Shown here: piece by piece, positions 50,187 through 58,415 of the stretch
Layout of the letters: each line of letters opens with the position of its first letter
Position numbering within the stretch: position 1 is the stretch's first letter
Source: CAWCPR01 sp963797475
GTDB lineage: Bacteria > Chloroflexota > Anaerolineae > Anaerolineales > UBA4823
Assembly: GCA_963797475.1 (NCBI GenBank)
Contig: CAWCPR010000003.1
Span: 496,001 to 560,000, forward strand
Direction: 5' to 3'
Length of the DNA stretch: 64,000 nt
Translations under genes and position numbers: made by a program
The notes under the pieces: model-generated
Databases searched by the model: none
Seen by the model: only the letters and a program-made list of their open reading frames with translations
Told to the model about the DNA's origin: nothing

Positions 50187-52860
50187 GCGGGAATCCTGCG
50201 ACCGCGACCTGGGTCGCAGGCTGAGCCGGCTTTGGGATTTGAGCCGCCAACCGGAAGCCGGTCATTTGTGTGAAAGCTTCTTCGACATCGGAAAGATCGC
50301 TGGCCTGGGGAGAGTCGGCCAGGGTAACAGCGACTTCGTTTTTGTCGACATGAATACCGGGACCTTTCTGCACTGTCCAACCGGCCTGCTCCAACAGCTT
50401 GCGTGCTGTTTCGAGAATGGCTCCCTGGTTGGGATGGGGGTTGATGCTCAAGCGCCAGCCCACCTGGCGAGCTAAAGTCTCGATTTGCTCCCGGTGCCGT
50501 TCACCCACCTGGCTTGAAATAAAAGAAAGTACGATCTCATCGCCTTTCAGGCTGGTGCGGTAGAGCGTGCTGTTCTCCAGGGCCGTCTTAATCAGGGCAT
50601 ACGCAGTGTTTATCTCTAATGGCTCTTCTGCAGGTCGCTCGATCAGCGAAACCGGCGGGCCGGCCGGCCTGGAGGGCGCAATCGTAAGGTCGAGCTCATA
50701 TCCGCTGGTCTCAAGGAAACGTTGGCGCGCCAGCTCGAGGATCCCGTCATCGGAAGCCTGCGTGTCTGAGGGCCTGGCGCTCGCGGCCACCCATTTTTCG
50801 TCCCTGTGGATGGACGGACCCTTGGCGATCGACCAGCCTTCGGGCAGCACCTCGCGAACCAGAGAATTCAGCGCGGCCTGGTTCGCCTGCGGGGACACTT
50901 CCACGCTCCAACCTGTGATGTTTTGCAGGCTTTGAATTTCCCGGGCGAATTGTTCCCTGGCAGCGTCGGGAAAGTCGAAATTGAGCACCAGTACGCCTTC
51001 CGCCAGGCGATAGCCGCACTTGCGCAGGCGCGCCTGAGGCGGGAACTGCTGGTTAGCAGCCGCCAGCGCTTGATTAGGCTCAATGGGGGAGGCAGCAGTG
51101 ATTTCCGCTGCGGGGGATGCTGAAGCACCGGGCGCCGAAACGCCAGCGGCTGGAAGGAAAGGCGCCAGGTCCTGTGCACTGGGAGGGTTTTCTCCTAATA
51201 CGCCCAACACATCTTCCGGCCAGACACTCTGCTCCAGGCCGGGTGCGATTTCAACCCAAAGGTGGTCGGCCTCGACCGCCAGGCAGCGAACCGGGAAAGG
51301 CGGCTGGCCTTTAAGGACGATCCATTTGCCAACGGCTCCAGAGAGCTCATCCGCTCCTTGGCGGCGCTGGCGGGATTTCTCACCCCAACGCAGGCGCAGG
51401 TCCGCAGTGGGAGACCCGCCGCCCAGGACTTTCCTGGCATCGAATTGAAATTCGAACGTCTGCCCGCTGCGCGGTAAATGGACGATGCGGGCACGCGCCG
51501 AAAGGGCGCGATCCAGGCTGGTGCGAGCCTCAGCGTCGCCATGCACCAGCAGAACGTGCTCGGGGGAGAGCGTTTCCACCAGGCTGATGAGCTGGCCTTC
51601 GTCGGCATGTGCCGAGAGTGAGTAAGTGCCAAGCTGGCAGTGCACGTCTACCTTATCGCCCCCAAGGCGCAGGGCGCCGGAGCCACGCTCAGCCACCTGC
51701 TGGAGCCGGCGCCCGGGCAATTCTTCGTCCTGGTATCCAGTGAGCAGGATGGCATGCTGCGGTCCGCCTGCCAAAGAGCGGGCGTAGGAGAGCGAAGGCC
51801 CGCCAGCCAACATGCCGGAGCTGGAAACGATCACTGCCGGTTCGGGCTGCCACACCAGGGAATTGCGTTGATCGTTGGTCTGCACCGGCCGGATGTGAGC
51901 GTCGAAAAACAGGCTATCGAAAGGGCGGCGAGGCTGGTTTTGAGATTGACCGGCGCCTGCCAGAAACCCGGAACGATCGTTGGCGCCAGCCCGTTCTTGC
52001 AATGCCAGGGGGAGATCATCGATGAAGGTGCTGTATGCCTGGCAAATGGCGCGCACCATGCCGTCCGCCCAGACAGGCACAGCAGGCAGCTCGCCGCGCC
52101 GGCGATACTCATCCAGGATGAGCAAGACTTCCTGGGCTCGTCCTAGGGCAAAAGCCGGGATGAGCACCTTGCCGCCTTCAGCGGTCACCTGCGCGACCCG
52201 CTCTACAAGCTTGCGTTCCTGCACAGCGCGGTTCGCGTGCAGCCGGCCGCCATAGGTGCTCTCGAGGATCAAAAGATCCGGGCGGAAGGCCGGCGGCCTG
52301 ACGCCTTCCACAGTACGTTGGGATGAAATCGAAATATCGCCGCTAATCAGCAGGTTGCCCTCATCGCTCTCCAGTCCCAACATCGCCGCTCCAGCGATGT
52401 GGCCGGCCGGGAAAAAAGTTACGGCTAACCCTTCGCCGAGCGGAAGCCGGGTGCGGAACGGCACCGGTACGAAGGCAGACATCAAGCGCTCGACGGCCAG
52501 GTCATCGAAAAGCGGCAGCTCGCCTTCCTGATCCAGGCGGGACTGCATGATACGGCGCGAATCCTGGTGCAGCACACGCGTCAAAATCATGGTGGGCAAT
52601 GTGGCATATACTGGCAAATTTGGGAAGCGCTCATTGACCAGCTCCAACGCGCCGGTATGATCGGTGTGGGCGTGGGTGACCAGGATCGCGTCCAATGCGC
52701 CGATCTCATCCAGGTGGGGAAGCTGGTCGCCCGCCAGGCCGTAGCGCGCCTTGGGGGAAGGACGGATTCCAGCGTCGACCAGTATGCGCTTACCGGCGAT
52801 TTCAATCAGTGTGCTGCTGGCGCCAACCTCGTCGGCGCCGCCTAGAAAAGTAATCTTCAT
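50131..52860 (-). CDS. Beta-CASP metallo-beta-lactamase nuclease with duplicated C-terminal domain
   Basis: A protein of about 909 residues. The first 450 form an MBL/beta-CASP nuclease of the CPSF73/RNase-J superfamily: ILVTHAHTDHTGALEL (HxHxDH), FFPAGHIAGAAML, LISGDIS, LLILESTYGGRLH and SSSGMLAGGPS, TYSLSAHADEGQL, LVHGDAEAR. The C-terminal 400 residues contain two related blocks of about 130 residues (GWSVEVSPQANQAALNSLV...GPSIHRDEKWV and GWRLSINPHPNQGAILETA...GPGIHVDKNEV), unusual for this family. ATG 52860 has AGGAA upstream. Likely an RNA-processing nuclease. Confidence 0.85.
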   Translation of the reverse strand: MKITFLGGADEVGASSTLIEIAGKRILVDAGIRPSPKARYGLAGDQLPHLDEIGALDAILVTHAHTDHTGALELVNERFPNLPVYATLPTMILTRVLHQDSRRIMQSRLDQEGELPLFDDLAVERLMSAFVPVPFRTRLPLGEGLAVTFFPAGHIAGAAMLGLESDEGNLLISGDISISSQRTVEGVRPPAFRPDLLILESTYGGRLHANRAVQERKLVERVAQVTAEGGKVLIPAFALGRAQEVLLILDEYRRRGELPAVPVWADGMVRAICQAYSTFIDDLPLALQERAGANDRSGFLAGAGQSQNQPRRPFDSLFFDAHIRPVQTNDQRNSLVWQPEPAVIVSSSGMLAGGPSLSYARSLAGGPQHAILLTGYQDEELPGRRLQQVAERGSGALRLGGDKVDVHCQLGTYSLSAHADEGQLISLVETLSPEHVLLVHGDAEARTSLDRALSARARIVHLPRSGQTFEFQFDARKVLGGGSPTADLRLRWGEKSRQRRQGADELSGAVGKWIVLKGQPPFPVRCLAVEADHLWVEIAPGLEQSVWPEDVLGVLGENPPSAQDLAPFLPAAGVSAPGASASPAAEITAASPIEPNQALAAANQQFPPQARLRKCGYRLAEGVLVLNFDFPDAAREQFAREIQSLQNITGWSVEVSPQANQAALNSLVREVLPEGWSIAKGPSIHRDEKWVAASARPSDTQASDDGILELARQRFLETSGYELDLTIAPSRPAGPPVSLIERPAEEPLEINTAYALIKTALENSTLYRTSLKGDEIVLSFISSQVGERHREQIETLARQVGWRLSINPHPNQGAILETARKLLEQAGWTVQKGPGIHVDKNEVAVTLADSPQASDLSDVEEAFTQMTGFRLAAQIPKPAQPATQVAVAGFPRGEYPPCHGPVERLPAKP

Positions 52861-53004
52861 CCATCGTTCCTGAAATCGTACTCTCTTCGATCCGGGGACT
52901 GAACCACCCGATTCTACCATGCGGCGCAGCAGGCTTGGGGATGCGCCTCGCTTAAGGCCGCAGATGAGCCGCGGATCTAAGTATGATACACTTCAAGCCG
53001 GAAA

Positions 53005-53063
53005 GTGTTGGGCGCCTGTGGCGCACCACGCGTAAGGATGAATACAAATTCATCAAATAAGGA
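53005..53063 (+). repeat. Interspersed repeat R, copy 5 (short)
   Basis: GTGTTGGGCGCCTGTGGCGC, ACCACGCG, then directly the dyad GATGAA-TACAAA-TTCATC and AAATAAGGAA; the middle hairpin CTGGCC-GAA-GGCCAG of copies 2-4 is missing. It lies 16 nt before the KefB-type antiporter gene. Confidence 0.7.
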
Positions 53064-53078
53064 ACGCTATCACACTGT

Positions 53079-54995
53079 ATGGAAGAAAGCCTCTCATTTG
53101 CCCCCCTGCTCCTGGTCGTTTTTTTGGCTTTTTTAGTGCCGCTGCTGTTATCGCGCCTCAAGCGCCTGCGAGTGCCGATTGTCGTCGGGGAGATCTTAGC
53201 CGGCATCCTGGTAGGGCGCAGCGGCCTGGGCTGGGTGCAGGGCCATGACCCCGTGCTCGATCTGCTGAGTGAGTTCGGTTTTGTTTTTTTGATGTTCCTC
53301 TCCGGAATGGAGATCAATTTTGCGAACCTCGGGACCCTGGGATCGACAGCTAAAGCCGGCGATCGCCCTCGGTCGGGCAGAAAATCCTGGGGGCCTGTCC
53401 GTTTAGGGACCTCTACCTTCCTCTTGACATTGATCCTCTCCGTTGGGATTGGGACCCTGCTGGTCAAATTGGGCCTGGCGCGCAATAATTGGATGATCGC
53501 ACTGATCCTTTCCACCACCTCCCTGGGCGTCGTCTTGCCGGTTTTGAAAGAACGCGGCTTGAGCGGCAGCCGCTACGGACAGACTTTGTTGATCGCCGCG
53601 CTGATCGCAGATTTCGCCACCATGCTGCTGATCACAATCCTGGTCGCAGTGGTCTCAAAGGGGGTGACGCTGGAGATCTTGCTGGTCGGAATTCTTTTCG
53701 TCGCCTTTTTCCTCATTTACCGCCTGAGTAATTATTTCTTTAACCGCCTGACAGCCCTTCGAACCCTCATGGGAGAGCTCAGTCACGCAACCGCCCAAAT
53801 CAAGGTGCGTGCGGCATTCACGATGATGCTCATTTTCGTGGTGCTTTCCCAGGTATTGGGGGCTGAGGTTATCCTGGGAGCGTTCCTGGCAGGCGCCATC
53901 ATCTCCCTGCTGCGCACGCCCGAAGACTCCGAACTTTCGGCGCAGCTCGAATCGATCGGGTTTGGCTTTTTCATCCCTATCTTCTTCATAACAGTGGGCA
54001 TCGAATTTAACCTGGAAGTGCTTCTCAGCTCGCCTGGCAGCTTGCTGGTCGTTCCCATCCTTCTGTTGGCGGCCCTCCTGGTGAAATTCCTACCGATGCT
54101 GCTATTTCGTCGTGAGTATGGTTGGCGAGAGACCCTGGCTGCCGGGAGCTTGCTATCCGCTCGACTTTCCTTGATCATTGCCGCCTCTGCCATAGGATTG
54201 CGGCTGGGGATCATCGCCGAATCCGTAAACGCGGCAATCATATTAGTAGCCATCCTGACGGTGACGATCGCCCCGCCGCTGTTCTTGCGCATCCTGCCCG
54301 AACAAGCCGGGGACAAGCCAAAACCAATTATCGTTGCCGGCGCCGGGGAGCTGGGCACGAATCTGGCCTACAGCCTGTTAGCGCACCATGAGACGGTCAT
54401 CCTGGTGGACGAGGATGAAGACCGCACCAGCCGGGCGCGCGAACGCGGGCTGACGGCTATGCATGAAACCATCGAGCGGCCCTCACCCGAGTTGGCCGTG
54501 CACCTGGACCTGGCGAAAGCCGTCGTATGTACTTATGCAGACACCCAGAAGAATTTCCAGATCTGCAAATACGTGCGCACGCAGGTCGGCGTCCAGCAAA
54601 TTGTCGCCCAGGTAAACAACCCGAATGATATCCCGCGCTTCGAACAGCTAGGAGTTGCCACCATGAACGCGGCTCTGGACCGGACCGCTTTATTGGTCCT
54701 GCTCACACGCAATCCGGCATTGTATGCCCTGCTGACGCGCACAGACGACAACAAAGAAGTCTTCGAAGTTGCCGTGAACAATCACGCATGTGTCGGGCGA
54801 TCGCTGCGGGAGATGTCCCTGCCTGGAGACGTGCTCGTGCTGGCACTGCGCCGGAATGGCGAGCTGATCGTCCCTCATGGGAACACCCAGGTCGAATCCG
54901 GCGATCACCTGACCCTGTTCGGATCGCTGGATTCGATTGATTTTGCCCGGAAATGGTTTGGGGCGGATGGCGAAGAACCTTTTTCCCCGGCATAG
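53079..54995 (+). CDS. KefB-type monovalent cation:proton antiporter with RCK domain (CPA2)
   Basis: A 638-residue protein: about 400 residues of Na+/H+-exchanger-like membrane segments (LVPLLLSRLKRLRVPIVVGEILAG, FGFVFLMFLSGMEINF, LGAEVILGAFLAGAIISLL, FIPIFFITVGIEFN), then a RCK/TrkA-N domain with IIVAGAGELGTNLAYSLLAHHE and a TrkA-C domain (VGRSLREMSLPGDVLVLALRRNGE). Such CPA2 transporters exchange K+ or Na+ for H+ and are gated by NAD(H) or nucleotides. ATG 53079 follows repeat R. Together with the TMEM175 gene it adds a second K+-related protein in 4 kb. Confidence 0.88.
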   Translation: MEESLSFAPLLLVVFLAFLVPLLLSRLKRLRVPIVVGEILAGILVGRSGLGWVQGHDPVLDLLSEFGFVFLMFLSGMEINFANLGTLGSTAKAGDRPRSGRKSWGPVRLGTSTFLLTLILSVGIGTLLVKLGLARNNWMIALILSTTSLGVVLPVLKERGLSGSRYGQTLLIAALIADFATMLLITILVAVVSKGVTLEILLVGILFVAFFLIYRLSNYFFNRLTALRTLMGELSHATAQIKVRAAFTMMLIFVVLSQVLGAEVILGAFLAGAIISLLRTPEDSELSAQLESIGFGFFIPIFFITVGIEFNLEVLLSSPGSLLVVPILLLAALLVKFLPMLLFRREYGWRETLAAGSLLSARLSLIIAASAIGLRLGIIAESVNAAIILVAILTVTIAPPLFLRILPEQAGDKPKPIIVAGAGELGTNLAYSLLAHHETVILVDEDEDRTSRARERGLTAMHETIERPSPELAVHLDLAKAVVCTYADTQKNFQICKYVRTQVGVQQIVAQVNNPNDIPRFEQLGVATMNAALDRTALLVLLTRNPALYALLTRTDDNKEVFEVAVNNHACVGRSLREMSLPGDVLVLALRRNGELIVPHGNTQVESGDHLTLFGSLDSIDFARKWFGADGEEPFSPA

Positions 54996-55004
54996 TGCTG
55001 GCGA

Positions 55005-55075
55005 TCAACGCCCGCCAAAGTGTACCTCAGCGGCGCCCGCCCTCAGCGCCCGCTGTCAACGCCCGCCATCGCTCG
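55005..55075. repeat. Short imperfect CGCCCGCC tandem motifs
   Basis: Four spaced copies of (A/G)CGCCCGC(C) in 70 bp (for example TCAACGCCCGCC at about 55006 and 55057, AGCGCCCGC between). The last copy runs into the 3' end of the HAD gene. It lies between convergent genes, so it is a simple-sequence filler or weak terminator region rather than a promoter. Confidence 0.4.
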
Positions 55076-55814
55076 CCATCCGATCCAGAAGTCCGGGCAG
55101 CTCTGCCAGCGCCTGGATCACTGCGTCCGGCTGGATGGTATCTTCGTGAGAGTGGTTGTCCGGGGTGTCAGCCCGCCGGGTGATCCAAATACTATAGATG
55201 CCTGCATTACGCGCCCCGAGAATATCAGCGCCCAGGGTATCCCCCACCATAGCAGCTCGGGATGGCGTGACCCCCAACCTCTCCAGCATATTTAAGAAAA
55301 TGCGCGGGTTAGGCTTGCGGACGCCTTGCGCGGCTGAAGTCAGAATTTCGTCCAGGTAAGAGCGTACCCCGGCTTTATCCACCAGGGCCTGCACGTCGGT
55401 GTCGTCGCCGGCGTTTGAAATGATACCCAGGCAGTAGCCGCGGTCCTTTAAGGCTTGCATCGTCGGCGCTGCATCCGCCTCAGGAAGCCAAAATTCCTGC
55501 GAAACAGCATACATGGCATCCAAAGCCGGGCGGAGGGCCTCCTCAGGTACTTCCGGATAGCCCCATTCAGCCAGAAGACTGCGCAAGATGTATAAAGTGG
55601 TGTATTCGACGAATTCGAATTCGCGCTCGCGATAATAAGCCTGCAACTCCATGCGGAAATTTTGGAGGAAATCCTGGCGGTCGAGCATTAGCCCCGCGGT
55701 CTCCAGATTTCGAAACAATTCTTCATCCGCCCGGGCGAATACATCCGGCCAATCCCCGTCAAAGTAAATCAGCGTACCGCCCAGATCAAAGAGGATCGCA
55801 TCGAAGGGCCGCAT
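55056..55814 (-). CDS. HAD-superfamily hydrolase
   Basis: A 252-residue phosphatase-like HAD protein. Motif I FDAILFDLGGTLIYFDGDW (with glycine replacing the second aspartate, D-x-G/D pattern D-L-G), motif II IISNAGDDTD, motif III lysine in GVRKPNPRIFLNML and motif IV AAMVGDTLGADILGARNAG. The DxGG variant is common in this subgroup. A cap domain of about 80 helical residues is present. The substrate is not known. It lies 6 nt after the D-2-hydroxyacid dehydrogenase gene on the same strand. Confidence 0.85.
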   Translation of the reverse strand: MRPFDAILFDLGGTLIYFDGDWPDVFARADEELFRNLETAGLMLDRQDFLQNFRMELQAYYREREFEFVEYTTLYILRSLLAEWGYPEVPEEALRPALDAMYAVSQEFWLPEADAAPTMQALKDRGYCLGIISNAGDDTDVQALVDKAGVRSYLDEILTSAAQGVRKPNPRIFLNMLERLGVTPSRAAMVGDTLGADILGARNAGIYSIWITRRADTPDNHSHEDTIQPDAVIQALAELPGLLDRMASDGGR

Positions 55815-55820
55815 TTCGGT

Positions 55821-56840
55821 TCAATAGCCTCTCTCTAAATTGATCCGGTTGTAAAGAGGCAACCCCGCCAGGTAGCGGTGCAAATTCTCGGCGAAGAGGT
55901 TGACGGCGCGCTCGTCATAATGGGGAGTGTTCCCGGAGATATGCGGCGTGATGATCGCGTTTGGAAGCTTCCACAGCGGGCTTTCAGCCGGCAGAGGCTC
56001 TTGGGGAAAGACATCCAGAGCTGCACCGGCGATTTTTCGGTCGCGCAAAGCCGGGATCAAAGCAGAATGGTCGACAATGCCTCCCCGAGAAACATCCACC
56101 AGAAACGCGCCCGGTTTCATGGCAGCCAGCTCATCGGTTGAGATCATATTGCGCGTCTCTTCGGTCTGAGGCACCGTTACGACGACATAGTCACAGACCT
56201 TCAGCATCGAATTCAGGGCCTGCGGCGGGTACAAACGATGAACCAGGTCACCATCAGGATCACCCCAACCTTCCGGCGTATAACCGCTGTCCGCCGGGCG
56301 CATGGCGTCCCGCTTCGCTGCCAGGATCTGCGCGCCAAATGGGAAAAGCAAGCGCGCCACCTGGCGGCCGATGCTGCCATAGCCTACAATCCCCACCGTA
56401 CTGTTGCGCAGCTCTTGCGGGCTGAACCGTTCCCAACGGTCTTTTGGCCATTCCGCCCGTTTCTGGACGGCGAACACTTCGGGCAGGCGGTGTCCCAGGC
56501 TCAAAAGCATCATCAAAATATATTCGGCCACCTGCGAGGCGGATGCCCCACTTAACGTCGTCGCGACCAGATCCTCTTTTTTTAGGAGCGGGTTATCGAC
56601 GGCATGATCGATCCCTGCCCAATGAAACTGGACCCAGCGTAAATTAGGCACCTTTTCAGGAGCGGGCAGCACCCGGTTGGTGTAGAGTACTTCGGTTTTC
56701 TCCCAGGTCTCATCTGGAATCTCTTTTGGCTCATTGGCTTTGTCAACAGTAATGTTCAATCGCGGGGAAACGTTGCGCAGCTTGGCCACAAGCACATCTG
56801 GAAAAGGCAGCGTTATCAAAACCTCGACTCGTTCGCTCAT
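55821..56840 (-). CDS. D-2-hydroxyacid dehydrogenase
   Basis: A 339-residue NAD-dependent dehydrogenase. Rossmann motif TVGIVGYGSIGRQVARLL (about residue 155), catalytic arginine in LVDVSRGGIVD, glutamate in DVFPQEPLPAESPLW and histidine in IITPHISGNTPHYDERA are all present. An insert of about 25 residues after the Rossmann strand (SGYTPEGWGDPDGDL) is unusual. The gene probably reduces 2-oxoacids or oxidises a D-hydroxyacid; the substrate is not evident. It is followed by the HAD gene in one operon. Confidence 0.87.
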   Translation of the reverse strand: MSERVEVLITLPFPDVLVAKLRNVSPRLNITVDKANEPKEIPDETWEKTEVLYTNRVLPAPEKVPNLRWVQFHWAGIDHAVDNPLLKKEDLVATTLSGASASQVAEYILMMLLSLGHRLPEVFAVQKRAEWPKDRWERFSPQELRNSTVGIVGYGSIGRQVARLLFPFGAQILAAKRDAMRPADSGYTPEGWGDPDGDLVHRLYPPQALNSMLKVCDYVVVTVPQTEETRNMISTDELAAMKPGAFLVDVSRGGIVDHSALIPALRDRKIAGAALDVFPQEPLPAESPLWKLPNAIITPHISGNTPHYDERAVNLFAENLHRYLAGLPLYNRINLERGY

Positions 56841-56853
56841 TTAGATCCTGTAT

Positions 56854-56893
56854 CTGTGGGTAAAGTTGGATAATGTGGGATAAATGTGGGATA
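56854..56893. repeat. Tandem TATCCCACAT-type motifs between galT and the dehydrogenase gene
   Basis: On the minus strand the stretch reads TATCCCACAT-T-TATCCCACAT-TATCCAACTT-TACCCACAG, four imperfect copies of a 10-bp unit. It lies 14 nt upstream of the D-2-hydroxyacid dehydrogenase start, so it may be an operator array. Copies differ in one to three bases. Confidence 0.45.
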
Positions 56894-56914
56894 GGATTGA
56901 TCAAAAAAATCATT

Positions 56915-57979
56915 TTACCACAGGGACCGCAGCCTTTCGGCGGCGGCCTCGGGCGTCAGGTCGCGCTGCGGCATCGCCAGCATCTCAAAACCAACCATGA
57001 ATTTCTTAACGGTAGCAGAGCGCAGCAGCGGCGGGTAATAATGCAAATGCAGGTGCCAGCTCTGGTAAGCGCCCCCATCAACCGGAGCCTGGTGAAAGCC
57101 CATCGAGTATGGAAAAGAAATTTCAAAAAGGCGATCATAGCGAGCTGTGACCTGGCGCATCAGGTCTGCCAGAGAAGTGGCTTCCGCCGGGCTTGAATCG
57201 GTGAGAGAGGCCAGATGGCGTTTTGACACGACAAGCAGCTCAAATGGCCAGACTGCCCAAAATGGCACCAGGGCTGCGAAATCTTCATTTTCCACCACGA
57301 GGCGTTCGCCCCGGCGCAGCTCAACCTGTAAATAATCGCACAACAAGCAAGAGCCGTGCTTTTCGAGATATCTATTTTGAGTGTTCAGCTCTTTTGCAGG
57401 TTCATTGGGGATTTGGCTCTCGGCCCAGATCTGGCTGTGCGGGTGCGGGTTGGAGCAGCCCATTAACGCACCTTTATTCTCAAAAATTTGTACATATGCG
57501 CTGAATTCCAGACTTCCAAGCTCTTGGGTCTGCTCGCGCCAGGTCTTTATCACGGCTTCCACCTGTTCCAGACTGAGCTCGGGCAGGGTCAGATCATGAC
57601 GCGGCGAGAAGCACACCACCCGGCAAACGCCGAACTCTGGCTGGACGATGAACAAATCGCCGGAAGGGTCAAGGGATGGGAGATCATCAGCTTCCATACC
57701 AGCGGCTTGCCCTGGCACCTCCGCTTCCAATTGGCCGGGCAGCAGCAGTGCTGGAAAGTCATTGTCGAATACATAAGTGGAGGTGTAATCCGGGTTACGC
57801 CTGCCGCCGGCGCGGGCATTCCCCGGGCACAGGTAGCAGGTGGGGTCATATGCAGGCAGGTTTTCGGGCGGGACCCTCTCGACCTGGCCCAACCAGGGGC
57901 GCCTGGCCCGGTGCGGTGAAACCAATATCCACTCACCGGTCAAGGGATTATAACGACGATGCGGCGCATCAAGTTTCAT
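56915..57979 (-). CDS. galT: Galactose-1-phosphate uridylyltransferase
   Basis: A 354-residue GalT of the Leloir pathway, exchanging UMP between UDP-glucose and galactose-1-phosphate. The HIT-type active site is NPHPHSQIWAE (near residue 180), and zinc ligands CYLCPGN and later CDYL plus LHLHYYPP are visible. PHRRYNPLTGEWILVSPHRA is the typical N-terminus. ATG 57979 is preferred over TTG 57988. No other galactose gene is adjacent. It is upstream of the dehydrogenase gene with a gap of 75 nt containing tandem motifs. Confidence 0.92.
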   Translation of the reverse strand: MKLDAPHRRYNPLTGEWILVSPHRARRPWLGQVERVPPENLPAYDPTCYLCPGNARAGGRRNPDYTSTYVFDNDFPALLLPGQLEAEVPGQAAGMEADDLPSLDPSGDLFIVQPEFGVCRVVCFSPRHDLTLPELSLEQVEAVIKTWREQTQELGSLEFSAYVQIFENKGALMGCSNPHPHSQIWAESQIPNEPAKELNTQNRYLEKHGSCLLCDYLQVELRRGERLVVENEDFAALVPFWAVWPFELLVVSKRHLASLTDSSPAEATSLADLMRQVTARYDRLFEISFPYSMGFHQAPVDGGAYQSWHLHLHYYPPLLRSATVKKFMVGFEMLAMPQRDLTPEAAAERLRSLW

Positions 57980-57988
57980 TAATTCCAA

Positions 57989-58404
57989 CCCTTCAAATCA
58001 GTGCGTCTTCCTGCCGGAAATGCTCGTCTTTCGGGCGATATTCAGGCTGGTAGTCGCTTCAGACGTTCCTGAATCAGCAGGTGAAATTGACCCGGCCCCA
58101 GGTCGGTTGAATTATACTCCGCCAGATAAAAGCGTTCGCCGCCATTACATAGGCTTTTTAGGAGTCGCTGTGGTGGAACCCAGAAATTCTCAAAAGGCCA
58201 CGATAAATGTCATGGGTCAAATATGACAAATGACAGGTGCATACCGATCGTGAAAAATGCTACTATGGGATTGGATGGAAATTACAATTGAATACGCCGG
58301 AGTAATCCATACAATTAATGCTGGCAAATTATCTAGCAAATCGCTAGACGAGCGATAAGGCTCAAAGAGCCAGGCATACCTGGTCAAATTAATCAGGATG
58401 AGGA
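57989..58404. other. Intergenic region of about 410 bp
   Basis: Between the galT start and the 3' end of a minus-strand gene. No gene-like frame with a ribosome binding site was found. The right third (from 58295) is a structured inverted-repeat element, listed separately; the rest shows TATACT at about 58113 but no convincing -35 box and no visible product. Confidence 0.5.
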
Positions 58405-58415
58405 TTACTCCGGCG
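58295..58415. repeat. 121-bp structured element with 14-bp perfect terminal inverted repeats
   Basis: CGCCGGAGTAATCC (58295-58308) pairs perfectly with GGATTACTCCGGCG (58402-58415). Between them lie four smaller stems: TCTAG...CTAGA, ATCGCT-AGACG-AGCGAT, GGCTC-AAA-GAGCC and CCAGG-CATA-CCTGG. The right arm overlaps the stop codon (TAA at 58405-58407) of the minus-strand gene. It may be a miniature transposable element, a structured RNA or an elaborate terminator. No flanking duplication of clear length was found. Confidence 0.6.

Noticed and set aside
56854..56893. TATCCCACA motifs as DnaA boxes (replication origin)
   Set aside because: The motifs have an extra C relative to the DnaA box TTATCCACA, there is no dnaA, dnaN or gyrase gene nearby and no A+T-rich unwinding region; kept only as a short tandem repeat.
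58309..58401. c-di-GMP (GEMM) or other riboswitch inside the inverted-repeat element
   Set aside because: Short stems and GCAAA-like loops are present but the conserved core of GEMM-I is not, and no plus-strand gene follows; left as unclassified structure.
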